Source: JAYEJW01 sp034716535 (GTDB taxonomy: Bacteria; Pseudomonadota; Gammaproteobacteria; Chromatiales; Chromatiaceae). Taken from it: a stretch of 12,204 bases of DNA. The position numbers were made by a program, and so were the translations under genes. Under the pieces are notes generated by a model. It worked only from the letters and a program-made list of their open reading frames with translations, was not told where the DNA came from and ran no database searches. This document shows positions 1-5,900 of this stretch, piece by piece; position 1 is the first letter of the stretch; each line of letters starts with the position of its first letter. The DNA lies in assembly GCA_034716535.1 (NCBI GenBank), contig JAYEJW010000252.1, forward strand, positions 1 through 12,204. The letters run 5' to 3'.

Positions 1-181
1 CAGGAACATGGTTGGTCTCTCCACCCGCTCAGCGTTCTGGGTCCAATCGGTTAACGCGCTGACGGCTGACCTCGGCGTTTCACGAGCCGATTCTTTTCCA
101 CTGGACCGGTCAGCGGCCATCAAGCACTCTGATTTCTATACTTGCTCAGAGTTGCGAAGCGCGCATCGGAGACCCACGACC

Positions 182-418
182 ATGAACGACGCCCATCGCG
201 ATTCCAAGGTGAACCCTCGTAGGAAGGATGGGGAAGAATTGCCGGAACGTCCGGCAAGGGCCCCGTCGACCACGGACAGACGCAGGTCGCTGAGCATGCA
301 CGAGGGGATCGCCGTTTGGTGCGACTGCTGTTCCTGCGAGGCCGAGCCCTACTGGGTCGAAGCCGCCGAGGCAATGGGTATTGACCCGGGCAGCGACTAC
401 GAGGACCCGGAGCGCTAG
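182..418 (+). CDS. Small cysteine-rich hypothetical protein (78 aa)
   Basis: The frame is open from position 8, but the ATG at 182 is preferred because GGAG lies 9 bases upstream and the protein beyond it looks more natural. The product is hydrophilic. Its first 40 residues are basic and probably disordered. Residues 46-58 carry a tight cysteine cluster (WCDCCSC: C47, C49, C50, C52) that could bind a metal, followed by an acidic tail ending DYEDPER. There is no signal peptide or membrane segment. It runs convergently into the 37-aa membrane peptide gene, with 7 bases between the stop codons. I do not recognise the family. The metal-binding idea rests only on cysteine spacing. Confidence 0.5.
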   Translation: MNDAHRDSKVNPRRKDGEELPERPARAPSTTDRRRSLSMHEGIAVWCDCCSCEAEPYWVEAAEAMGIDPGSDYEDPER

Positions 419-425
419 ACCAGAA

Positions 426-539
426 TCAGTTCTCCGCTTCGTCGCCTTCTCCGTTCTGCCCGCCGCGCTTGGGTCTGGCCGTCACGATGGCGAGGACGAC
501 GATCAGGATCAGGGCCGGCAGGATGAGCCACTCGATCAT
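426..539 (-). CDS. Tiny single-pass membrane peptide (37 aa)
   Basis: The frame is open upstream to 629, but the ATG at 539 has a strong Shine-Dalgarno on the minus strand (GGGAGG about 8 bases upstream). The peptide from there is coherent: one hydrophobic helix at residues 3-21 rich in Leu, Ile and Val, then a charged tail (ARPKRGG, then acidic residues). That layout predicts a single-pass inner-membrane peptide. It starts 22 bases after the stop of the radical SAM gene on the same strand, so the two are probably co-transcribed. The function is unknown. It could be a small regulator or assembly factor, but nothing in the sequence shows a partner. Confidence 0.5.
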   Translation of the reverse strand: MIEWLILPALILIVVLAIVTARPKRGGQNGEGDEAEN

Positions 540-561
540 CGCCTTTCTCCCTCCCCTTCCC

Positions 562-1497
562 TTACCAGCGCCGCGGCCGGTCGAAGCGGTGCAGACCGGC
601 GCGGCGGGCATCGGCGAGGGCCCGGGCATACTCCTCGGGTGAGAGCGAGCGGTCCAGCGGCGGATAGCGGTCCGCGCGGTAGCAAGGGTGATACTGATCC
701 ATCAAGTTGACATAGGTATTCGCCGAGACCTGCCGAGCGAGAAAGCGTGCCACCTCGGCAGTACCCGCCAGGTCCCCGGGGAGGACCAGGTGCCGCACCA
801 GGAGCCCTCGTCGGGCGATCCTGCTCTCGTCCAGCACCAGGTCCCCGACCTGGCGGTGCATCTCCTTCACGGCCGCCCGGTTGACCTGTACGTAGTCCCG
901 CGCCCGGGAGTAGCGCCGAGCGTTCTCGGCGTCCGCATACTTCATGTCCGGCATGTAGATGTCGACGATGCCGTCGAGCAGCCCCAGGGCCTCCGGGCTG
1001 TCGTAGCCGCCGGTGTTGTAGACCAGCGGCAGGTGCAGACCCTTTTCCGCGGCGATGGCCACCGCCGCGATGATCTGGGCGACCACGTGGCTGGGGCTGA
1101 CCAGGTTGATGTTGTGGCAGCCCAGGGTCTGCAGCTCCAGCATCATCCCCGCGAGGTGCCGCGCGCTGACCGCGCGGCCGATTCCCTTCTGGCTGATGTC
1201 CCAGTTTTGGCAGTAGACGCAGCGCAGGTTGCACCAGGCGAAGAAGATGGTTCCGGAGCCGCGGGTTCCGCGCAGTGGGTCCTCCTCGCCATGGTGCGGT
1301 CCATAGCTGTGCACCACCGCCTTAACGCCGGTGTGGCACAGGGCGCCCTCGACGGAAGTTCGCCGATCCACCCGGCAGTCGCGGGGGCAAAGGTCGCAGT
1401 CGGCGAGATGGTCGAGCGCCTCCTCGACCCGTGTGGCAAACGTGCCGGATCGCAGCTGATGCGCATATGCTGGCGTGAAGGTTGGATCGAAGGACAA
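562..1497 (-). CDS. PflX-like radical SAM protein (COG1313 type)
   Basis: Predicted cytoplasmic iron-sulfur enzyme related to pyruvate formate-lyase activating proteins. The radical SAM motif CNLRCVYC supplies C89, C93 and C96, ligands of the 4Fe-4S cluster that cleaves S-adenosylmethionine. An N-terminal cysteine set (C34, C37, C41, C54, in CDLCPRDC and GALCHTG) probably holds a further cluster or metal. NTGGYDS (161-167) and MPDMKYAD (182-189) are typical of the PflX group, whose substrate is generally unknown. The 311-aa length fits that group. The only start near the N-terminus is TTG at 1497, with an in-frame stop four codons further upstream and no clear ribosome site, so the start is uncertain. 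The gene is divergent from dinB and is followed by a 37-aa membrane peptide gene. The family call is firm; the substrate cannot be inferred. Confidence 0.88.
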   Translation of the reverse strand: MSFDPTFTPAYAHQLRSGTFATRVEEALDHLADCDLCPRDCRVDRRTSVEGALCHTGVKAVVHSYGPHHGEEDPLRGTRGSGTIFFAWCNLRCVYCQNWDISQKGIGRAVSARHLAGMMLELQTLGCHNINLVSPSHVVAQIIAAVAIAAEKGLHLPLVYNTGGYDSPEALGLLDGIVDIYMPDMKYADAENARRYSRARDYVQVNRAAVKEMHRQVGDLVLDESRIARRGLLVRHLVLPGDLAGTAEVARFLARQVSANTYVNLMDQYHPCYRADRYPPLDRSLSPEEYARALADARRAGLHRFDRPRRW

Positions 1498-1617
1498 GGC
1501 TTGTCTGGGCTAGCGTGATAGATTAGCGCATGGTCTCACCCATAGCGCATCTGGAAAAGACGGGTCCATTTGGGACCTCGCCCGCCTTCAAGCCAAGGGC
1601 TTAGGATTGACCGTGCC

Positions 1618-2805
1618 ATGTCCCGCCTTGTCATGCACGTCGACCTCGACGCCTTCTTCGCCGCCGTCGAGCAGCGCGACCACCCCGAATGGTGCGGGCG
1701 GCCGCTGGTGGTCGGCGCCGAGCCAGGCCGACGCGGCGTGGTCGCCACGTGTTCTTACGAGGCGCGCCGCTTCGGCGTGCACTCGGCTATGCCTATCTCC
1801 GAGGCGGCGCGGCGGCTGCCGCCTGACACCATCTACGTCCGCCCCGGCATGGACCGCTATGCGCACGCCTCGCATCAGATCATGGCCGTGTTGGAGACGA
1901 TCTCGCCCCGGGTCGAGAAGGTCTCCATCGACGAGGCCTATCTGGACGTCACCGGCCTGGAGCGGCTGGTCGGCCCGCCCGAAGTGATCGGGCGGCAGAC
2001 CAAGGAAAGAATCCGCGAGGCCGTCGGCCTTACCGCTTCGGTCGGCATCGGTCCGAACCGGCTCATCGCCAAGCTCGCCTCGGATGCCGACAAACCCGAC
2101 GGATTGACGGTGGTGCTCCCGGAAAACCTGAGTGACTTTCTCGATCCGATGCCGCTTGCGGTCCTGCGCGGGGTCGGCGCAAAGACGGCGCCGCGGCTGG
2201 AGCGTCTGGGCCTGAAGACGGTCGGCGATGTACGCCGCCTGTCCCTGGAGGAGCTGCGCCGCCGCCTCGGCGCAACGGCGGGTACGCAGGTCCATCGCCA
2301 GGCTCGGGGAATCGCCGACGATCAGGTCTACCCCGCCTCGGAGCGCAAATCGATCTCCAAGGAGACCACCTTCGGCGAGGACGTCACCGATCCCACGGTC
2401 CTCAAGGATACCCTGCGCTGGGCGGCGCAGGAGGTCGGCTATCTGGCGCGCCACGAGCAGCGCAAATGCCTGGTGGTCACCCTGAAGATCCGCTTCCGCC
2501 CGTTCGAGACCCATACCCGCTCCCGTACGCGCAAGGAGCCGACCGCGAACGACATTGAGATTCTTCGCGTCGCCTGGGCGCTTTTCCAAGCCGAATCTTG
2601 GGCAGGCCGGCCGGTGCGCCTGATCGGAGTGGGGATCTCCGGCTGGGACGAGGCACAGCTCGGAGTGCAACAGGACCTGTTCGACGAGAGCACACCCGAA
2701 CCCCATCCGGAACAGGAGCGCCTCGACGCAACACTGGACGCCATCCGCGACAGGTTTGGTCGGGGAACCATTCAACGGGGCCTGAATCGGCGACCTCCGC
2801 GTTGA
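1618..2805 (+). CDS. dinB: DNA polymerase IV (Y-family translesion polymerase)
   Basis: Translesion DNA polymerase that extends primers past damaged bases. Counting from the ATG at 1618 (395 aa), HVDLDAFF holds metal ligand D9 and the likely steric-gate F14. SIDEAYLD holds the catalytic pair D105/E106. SVGIGPNRLIAKLASD (141-156) is the conserved palm/finger block. LRGVGAKTAPRLERLGLKTV is the helix-hairpin-helix of the thumb. The little-finger domain follows. QQDLF (351-355) resembles the QL(S/D)LF clamp-binding peptide, but it sits about 40 residues before the C-terminus rather than at the very end. An in-frame ATG at 1570 would add 16 residues not usual in the family. I saw no LexA box in the 120-base gap shared with the radical SAM gene. 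The 3' end abuts the integrase tail to tail. Confidence 0.95.
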   Translation: MSRLVMHVDLDAFFAAVEQRDHPEWCGRPLVVGAEPGRRGVVATCSYEARRFGVHSAMPISEAARRLPPDTIYVRPGMDRYAHASHQIMAVLETISPRVEKVSIDEAYLDVTGLERLVGPPEVIGRQTKERIREAVGLTASVGIGPNRLIAKLASDADKPDGLTVVLPENLSDFLDPMPLAVLRGVGAKTAPRLERLGLKTVGDVRRLSLEELRRRLGATAGTQVHRQARGIADDQVYPASERKSISKETTFGEDVTDPTVLKDTLRWAAQEVGYLARHEQRKCLVVTLKIRFRPFETHTRSRTRKEPTANDIEILRVAWALFQAESWAGRPVRLIGVGISGWDEAQLGVQQDLFDESTPEPHPEQERLDATLDAIRDRFGRGTIQRGLNRRPPR

Positions 2806-2819
2806 AGCGACAGCGACGC

Positions 2820-2843
2820 CGGTCTACCGGCCGACGTAGACCG
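2820..2843. repeat. 8-bp inverted repeat at the dinB/integrase convergence
   Basis: CGGTCTAC and GTAGACCG form a perfect 8-bp stem around an 8-base loop. It spans the last codons of the integrase, including the catalytic tyrosine codon, and the 18-base gap to dinB. It could fold in either transcript and act as a weak bidirectional terminator, but neither side has a T-tract. Confidence 0.4.
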
Positions 2844-3702
2844 ACGTGATCTGCTCGCGCTCGTGCCCGAGCTCGCGACTGATGACCAGTCGTGCCTCTC
2901 GATCTGCAGCCCGCTGCGGGGCATCGAGCGTTCTCGTCGGCGGACCGCCGGCGGCCGGTGCCCTCCAGCCGGTCAGCTCCTCATAGCGATGCCGCGCGTA
3001 CTGATGTCGGAGCCCGTGGAGCTTGGAAAGCCCGGCGTTGGCGGTGTGTCGTTCGTAGACGCGCAGCTGCTGGCGGTAGTTGCGCGCACTCGGGATCAGG
3101 GATCCGCCCCCGGCGAGCCGGTGCACCCGGTCCAGGACGTCGCGCTGCTCGGCCGTCCGCACGGGGATCGTCCGTGCCTTCCCGCCCTTGGTCCAGGATG
3201 CCTTGAGCAGCACCTGATCCCCCTGGTCCGCATAGCTCGGAGCGAACTTGATCGCCTCTTCCCGGCGCAGGCCGAAGGCACGCTCCAACTCGAGGCTCAT
3301 TCGGACATGGGGATCGCGGACCTTTTCGAGGTCCGTCTCGTCGATGGTCTTGGCCTTCGACCCGTTACCGCTAAGATTCCGTTCCGGGATGCCGTAGTGC
3401 TCATTCGACCGGGCGATGACGTTCTGCCGGTCGACCTTCTGCGCCCACCAGCGCATGGCCGCCATGCGGTTCTTGATGGTCCCGACGGACAATTTTTCTC
3501 TTCGCCAATGGTTGAGCAGGGCCTCGACGTGCTTGGGCTTCAATGACCGGGAACTCATGCCCCGAAAACCGAGGGCATGGAGCTGGTCCGCGATCAAAGT
3601 GAGCACGCGCTCGCGGTCGCGTTGGGTGGCGTGGCTGCCGTCGCGGTTGCGCCGGCATAGTTGTTTCAGTTGGTGGTTCAGGTCGCGCACGGTGTTCTTC
3701 AT
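2824..3702 (-). CDS. Tyrosine recombinase / phage-type integrase (292 aa)
   Basis: Site-specific recombinase with the full tyrosine-recombinase signature. Residues 1-115 form a helical SAM-like DNA-binding domain. The catalytic domain carries R146 (FGLRREE), a lysine in TKGGKART (K172 or K175), H229 and R232 (HGLRH), H280 (ELGH) and the nucleophile Y289 (SVYVGR), four residues before the stop. The architecture matches the proteobacterial prophage/ICE integrases described by the Phage_int_SAM_2 and Integrase_1 families. The ATG at 3702 gives the expected length, though its ribosome site is weak. The gene looks intact. It ends 18 bases from dinB, so dinB probably marks the island edge. I could not find a matching att repeat. 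A palindrome lies just upstream of the start. Whether it mobilised the neighbouring ICE genes is inference. Confidence 0.9.
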   Translation of the reverse strand: MKNTVRDLNHQLKQLCRRNRDGSHATQRDRERVLTLIADQLHALGFRGMSSRSLKPKHVEALLNHWRREKLSVGTIKNRMAAMRWWAQKVDRQNVIARSNEHYGIPERNLSGNGSKAKTIDETDLEKVRDPHVRMSLELERAFGLRREEAIKFAPSYADQGDQVLLKASWTKGGKARTIPVRTAEQRDVLDRVHRLAGGGSLIPSARNYRQQLRVYERHTANAGLSKLHGLRHQYARHRYEELTGWRAPAAGGPPTRTLDAPQRAADREARLVISRELGHEREQITSVYVGR

Positions 3703-3723
3703 TTCCGGTAAGTGTTTCTGACC

Positions 3724-3750
3724 ATCCGGACCGGCCGTAGCCGTCCGGAT
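3724..3750. repeat. Palindrome upstream of the integrase start
   Basis: ATCCGGAC (3724-3731) pairs perfectly with GTCCGGAT (3743-3750). The stem extends inward through CGGC/GCCG with a one-base bulge, leaving a CGTA loop. It begins 21 bases upstream of the integrase ATG, where an operator or a 5' leader hairpin would lie. Which of these it is cannot be told from sequence. Confidence 0.45.
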
Positions 3751-4142
3751 CCGCTTGCGCGGCGAGGGTCACGGGACACCACTCCCGTTCAACCTGAAGA
3801 TGCCTGGTTGCAGGCAACGTCGGTTCTCCCTGTTGGGATGGGTCCGACGCGGACCAACGTGCCCTCCTCGGGCTGATGTCGATGCGGGTGTTGACCTCCG
3901 TTTGAGTTGTGCGGATTGGGATCCGCGTGGGTTGAAGGAAATGCCTTGATCGAGCGACGCCACTGGCGTCTCCGATGCTTGGCATGGGGGAATGCGGACG
4001 ATATCCGCGAAAGATTGCCGGCATTGCACGCGGCTGGTTGGAAGGAGGACCGGCGACCCGAGGGTCGAGGCATCGTCGCGCGGTCCGCGATGCCTTGGTC
4101 GGCAGGTTGACCCCTGCCTGGCTGCCCGGTTCGGCTTGCGCC

Positions 4143-4180
4143 AAGGGCGGGCCGCCCTTTCGCCACTGAGCCGCAGTGGC
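4143..4180. repeat. Two adjacent perfect 7-bp hairpins
   Basis: AAGGGCG-GGC-CGCCCTT occupies 4143-4159, and GCCACTG-AGCCG-CAGTGGC follows at 4162-4180. The second is part of a 24-base stretch that matches 7592-7615, upstream of the DUF3577 gene, at 20 of 24 positions. This suggests the two intergenic regions share an origin. Confidence 0.5.
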
Positions 4181-4188
4181 CACGAATT

Positions 4189-4345
4189 GATACCCGTCAC
4201 ATATGGATTTTCCGCCGCGATGCACACCTCTCGCACCCGATAGCTGCGTTGCGACTCCTCGCAATAGAGCCCGCTATTCCTCGTCGTCGCGCCTTGCTCT
4301 CGGGCACGATAGACGCTTACCGCAAAACCCATATGCGACGGGTAT
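4189..4345. mobile_element. MITE-like element, 157 bp, with 22-bp terminal inverted repeats
   Basis: The left end (4189-4210) begins ATACCCGTCACATATGG and runs into TTTT. The reverse complement of the right end (4324-4345) begins ATACCCGTCGCATATGG and also ends in TTTT. The two 22-base ends differ at only two positions. The interior encodes nothing and contains an imperfect palindrome centred on CAATAG-AGCCCG-CTATTC. Short length, matching inverted ends and no transposase fit a non-autonomous MITE or a palindromic dispersed repeat. No clear target-site duplication flanks it. A second copy elsewhere in the genome would settle the call; none is present in this window. Confidence 0.5.
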
Positions 4346-4444
4346 GACCGTCGGGGACTTGCGATCGGATGTCCGCAGTTTAGGAACGCATCACGCGCCC
4401 GTCACCGGGAAATTCTTCCGGCAGCCGCCGCAGTTTGCGGAGCC

Positions 4445-4490
4445 GCCGCCATCGTCACTACCCCGCTTCGCCGCTAGTGACGATGGCGGC
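4445..4490. repeat. Perfect 16-bp inverted repeat with 14-base loop
   Basis: GCCGCCATCGTCACTA (4445-4460) is the exact reverse complement of 4475-4490, around the loop CCCCGCTTCGCCGC. This is the longest perfect stem in the window. There is no following T-tract, so it is not a standard intrinsic terminator. It may be a dispersed palindromic repeat, a recombination site or a structured RNA. Confidence 0.6.
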
Positions 4491-4779
4491 TTCGAGCGTG
4501 GCGAGCCATTCGCACGGTGTCACCTGCCCACCGGGGTCCACAGGCGCCGCTGACGCGGCCCCGCCCTTGGCTGCGCGAGCTAGGTGGGGCTCGCTTCGCA
4601 GTGGTGGGCAAGGCCTGGGGACTCGGTGGACAGCTGACGGGATGTCTCGGGGCGGACGCGTGTATCCGCAAGCCGCGGCAGGCCGGCGCCGGCGACTTCG
4701 TGAAGACAGAGGAAAGCTGAGCCGCGTTGTGGAGAGGCGCGTTTTCGGGTGGTCGCAGTGTAACCGCCCCGCCGCTTGC

Positions 4780-4989
4780 GTGTTTGCGCTGTCGGCGCAG
4801 GCAGAGCCCCGGACGATCTTGAGAGCTTGCGCGGATCAGGCGGTGGCCGAGCTGCGGCGCATCCCGGAACTCAGCGGTGCTGAGCGTCGCAAGAGCGTGA
4901 TCGCGCATATCCGTGCAACTCTACAGAAGCCCGAGGTCCCAGTGACGCCTTCGCCAGAAGACTTGGTACGCGAGGACCGGGAGCGCTAG
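4780..4989 (+). CDS. Possible VapB-like antitoxin (remnant or small gene)
   Basis: The frame is open from 4435, but only the last 60 or so residues read like a natural protein: a helical charged stretch (AVAELRRIPELSGAERRKSV, then IAHIRATLQK) and an acidic-basic tail ending EDLVREDRER. GTG at 4780 is used as a tentative start, giving 69 aa; no ribosome site supports it. The stop lies 3 bases before the ATG of a vapC remnant, and an SD-like GGGAG for that ATG lies inside this gene's end. This is the tight antitoxin-toxin coupling typical of VapBC operons. The VapB identity is inferred mainly from that position, as no classic AbrB or ribbon-helix-helix motif is visible. It may be an orphan antitoxin tail. 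Confidence 0.35.
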   Translation: MFALSAQAEPRTILRACADQAVAELRRIPELSGAERRKSVIAHIRATLQKPEVPVTPSPEDLVREDRER

Positions 4990-4992
4990 CGG

Positions 4993-5091
4993 ATGCGGCT
5001 GGTACTGGATGCCTCTTGCGCCATTCTGACCATGGACCAGCGGCCGGCGACGCTGCTGGGTAACATGGGCATTTCGACCATCCAGGCGTAA
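4993..5091 (+). pseudogene. Internally deleted vapC (PIN-domain toxin)
   Basis: A 32-residue frame starts MRLVLDASCA, the usual opening of a PIN-domain ribonuclease, in which D6 is the first metal-binding Asp. It then goes directly to ILTMDQRPATLLG and a short tail ending STIQA, which resembles the last strand and C-terminus of PIN proteins (the ...LTxDxR...LG pattern). PIN toxins are usually about 120-140 aa, so roughly 90-100 central residues are missing, apparently by an in-frame deletion. The frame is preceded by GGGAG and lies 3 bases after the putative antitoxin. The product should be inactive as a nuclease. Confidence is moderate because only two short segments support it. Confidence 0.45.
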
Positions 5092-5164
5092 CGCTGGGTT
5101 ACTTTTAATCCCGGCGAGCCTTCAACCGACGGCGATTCCCTTGCGCTGGACCGGGCGCAACGCA

Positions 5165-5491
5165 TCATTCACTCGGGTCTTGCGACGTCGCCGATGGCGG
5201 CAGCCGCAACATCCGTTCGCTGCGCCAGATCCGAACAATGCGAACCCTCTGCGCGTCGCGGCGATAGACGATCCGAAACGGTGGGTGGATCAGCTCGCGC
5301 AGGAAGGGTTGACCGAATTCGGGAACGACCCGCCCGATATCCGGGTGATCGGCGAGGACCTCGACGCGTTCGAAGATCTCGGCGACGAAGCGGTCTCCGA
5401 CCTCCGGTACCCCTTCTTCAGCGTACCACGCCTGGATCTCCTCCAAGTCGCCGAGCGCCGATGCGGCGAAGCTAATCTTGGCAACGGCCAT
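5165..5491 (-). CDS. parE: ParE/RelE-family toxin
   Basis: A 108-aa protein with the ParE/RelE superfamily layout. Two N-terminal helices start at ALGDLEEIQAWYAEE and pass through VGDRFVAEIF. The LADHPDIGRVVPEFG turn is typical of the family. C-terminal strands follow (LIHPPFRIVYRR, then VRIVRIWRSERMLRLP). ParE toxins poison DNA gyrase, while RelE relatives cut mRNA on the ribosome; sequence alone does not fully separate them, but this looks closer to ParE. The gene starts 4 bases after the stop of the Phd-type antitoxin, and its GGGGA ribosome site overlaps that stop region, so translation is probably coupled. No catalytic damage or frameshift is seen, and the toxin appears functional. Confidence 0.88.
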   Translation of the reverse strand: MAVAKISFAASALGDLEEIQAWYAEEGVPEVGDRFVAEIFERVEVLADHPDIGRVVPEFGQPFLRELIHPPFRIVYRRDAQRVRIVRIWRSERMLRLPPSATSQDPSE

Positions 5492-5495
5492 TCCC

Positions 5496-5765
5496 CTATT
5501 TCAGGCCAAATCTGGCCTTGGCGTCGGCGAGCGAGACCTCCCTACCCTCTTCCAGGTCTGCCAGGCCCTCCACGACCGCGCGCATGAAGGCGCGCTCCTC
5601 TTCGGCCTTCTCGTAGTCGCTAACGGACTGGACGACGGCCACGCCGCGCCCCCTGCTCGTGACCAGAACGGCCCGGTGGACGTCGGCCGCGTGTTTGAGC
5701 ACGCGACCCGGGTTGATCTTCAGGTCGGTCAGGGGAATGACGTCCTCCGAGAATTTCATGCTCAT
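5496..5765 (-). CDS. Phd/YefM-family antitoxin
   Basis: The partner of the ParE-like toxin, 89 aa from the ATG at 5765. MKFSEDVIPLTDLKINPG and the following VLKHAADVHRAVLVTSRGRG form the DNA-binding Phd/YefM fold. VAVVQSVSDYEKAEEE closes that domain. The C-terminal helix with LADLEEGREVSLADAKARFG is the flexible toxin-neutralising tail. The ATG at 5759 is an alternative start that removes two residues; the longer open frame to 5831 runs back through the promoter and is unlikely. The family binds and represses its own promoter, and an inverted repeat overlapping the predicted -10 lies 9 bases upstream. The pair is read on the minus strand between the vapBC remnant and the ICE genes. Confidence 0.88.
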   Translation of the reverse strand: MSMKFSEDVIPLTDLKINPGRVLKHAADVHRAVLVTSRGRGVAVVQSVSDYEKAEEERAFMRAVVEGLADLEEGREVSLADAKARFGLK

Positions 5766-5774
5766 GGACAGCTT

Positions 5775-5799
5775 TCTCGTGTCTGGGTTAGACCCGAGA
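5775..5799 (-). promoter_or_regulatory. Candidate Phd/YefM operator
   Basis: TCTCGTGTCT (5775-5784) and AGACCCGAGA (5790-5799) form a 10-bp inverted repeat with one mismatch and a 5-base spacer. It lies immediately upstream of the antitoxin start and overlaps the predicted -10 box. That is where a Phd/YefM dimer or its toxin complex would block transcription. The binding itself is inferred. Confidence 0.5.
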
Positions 5800-5825
5800 A
5801 TAGCACCTGTTAAGCGGTCTTGAAA
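5797..5825 (-). promoter_or_regulatory. Candidate extended -10 promoter of the phd-parE operon
   Basis: Read on the minus strand, TGC-TATTCT (TATTCT at 5802-5797) is an extended -10. A weak -35, TTTCAA (5825-5820), lies 17 bases upstream. Transcription would start near 5790, about 25 bases before the antitoxin ATG. The -10 overlaps the operator palindrome, which supports autoregulation. Confidence 0.45.
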
Positions 5826-5862
5826 CAGCATCGATATGATCGGAAGGAGGGACCGCTTTAAC
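5809..5862. repeat. Inverted repeat behind the antitoxin promoter
   Basis: GTTAAGCGGTC (5809-5819) and GACCGCTTTAAC (5851-5862) are reverse complements apart from one extra A, separated by 31 bases. The left arm lies inside the predicted phd promoter spacer. It may be a second regulator site or the edge of a small insertion. Confidence 0.35.
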
Positions 5863-5900
5863 CCAAGCGGCCAGGGGAAGACGCCGGAGATACGGCTTGG

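Larger units (their letters stand above)
3703..4779. other. About 1.1 kb without a convincing gene
   Basis: Open frames here run in several overlapping phases, with unlikely Arg/Pro/Gly-rich composition and no recognisable motif. What can be supported is structural. There is a palindrome upstream of the integrase (3724-3750), short perfect hairpins such as GGTCCG-ACG-CGGACC at 3841-3855 and GACGCC-ACT-GGCGTC at 3956-3970, and a longer-range GGCATCG/CGATGCC pair near 4070-4095. Two adjacent hairpins (4143-4180), a MITE-like element (4189-4345) and a 16-bp stem-loop (4445-4490) follow. It reads like eroded intergenic island DNA. I cannot exclude a small RNA. Confidence 0.5.

Noticed and set aside
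1..181. Upstream extension of the first gene to position 8, and a TATACT promoter at 137-142
   Set aside because: The extension reads as non-coding and the ATG at 182 has a better ribosome site; TATACT has no -35 partner at suitable spacing.
688..1518. 276-aa plus-strand frame opposite the radical SAM gene
   Set aside because: Antisense shadow; the minus strand has the CX3CX2C radical SAM motif and family signatures.
1498..1617. LexA (SOS) box or clear promoter for dinB
   Set aside because: No CTGT-N8-ACAG pattern is present and no convincing -35/-10 pair could be placed; only short repeats of TAGCGCAT were seen.
1588..2775. 395-aa minus-strand frame opposite dinB
   Set aside because: Antisense shadow of a clearly recognisable Y-family polymerase.
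3769..4332. 187-aa minus-strand frame in the gene-free region
   Set aside because: It runs through the MITE-like inverted repeats and several hairpins, has disordered Arg/Pro/Ser-rich composition and no family resemblance.
4143..4490. CRISPR array or integron attC site
   Set aside because: The palindromes are different from one another, not regularly spaced, and lack the attC core GTTRRRY/RYYYAAC pair and any neighbouring cas or integron integrase.
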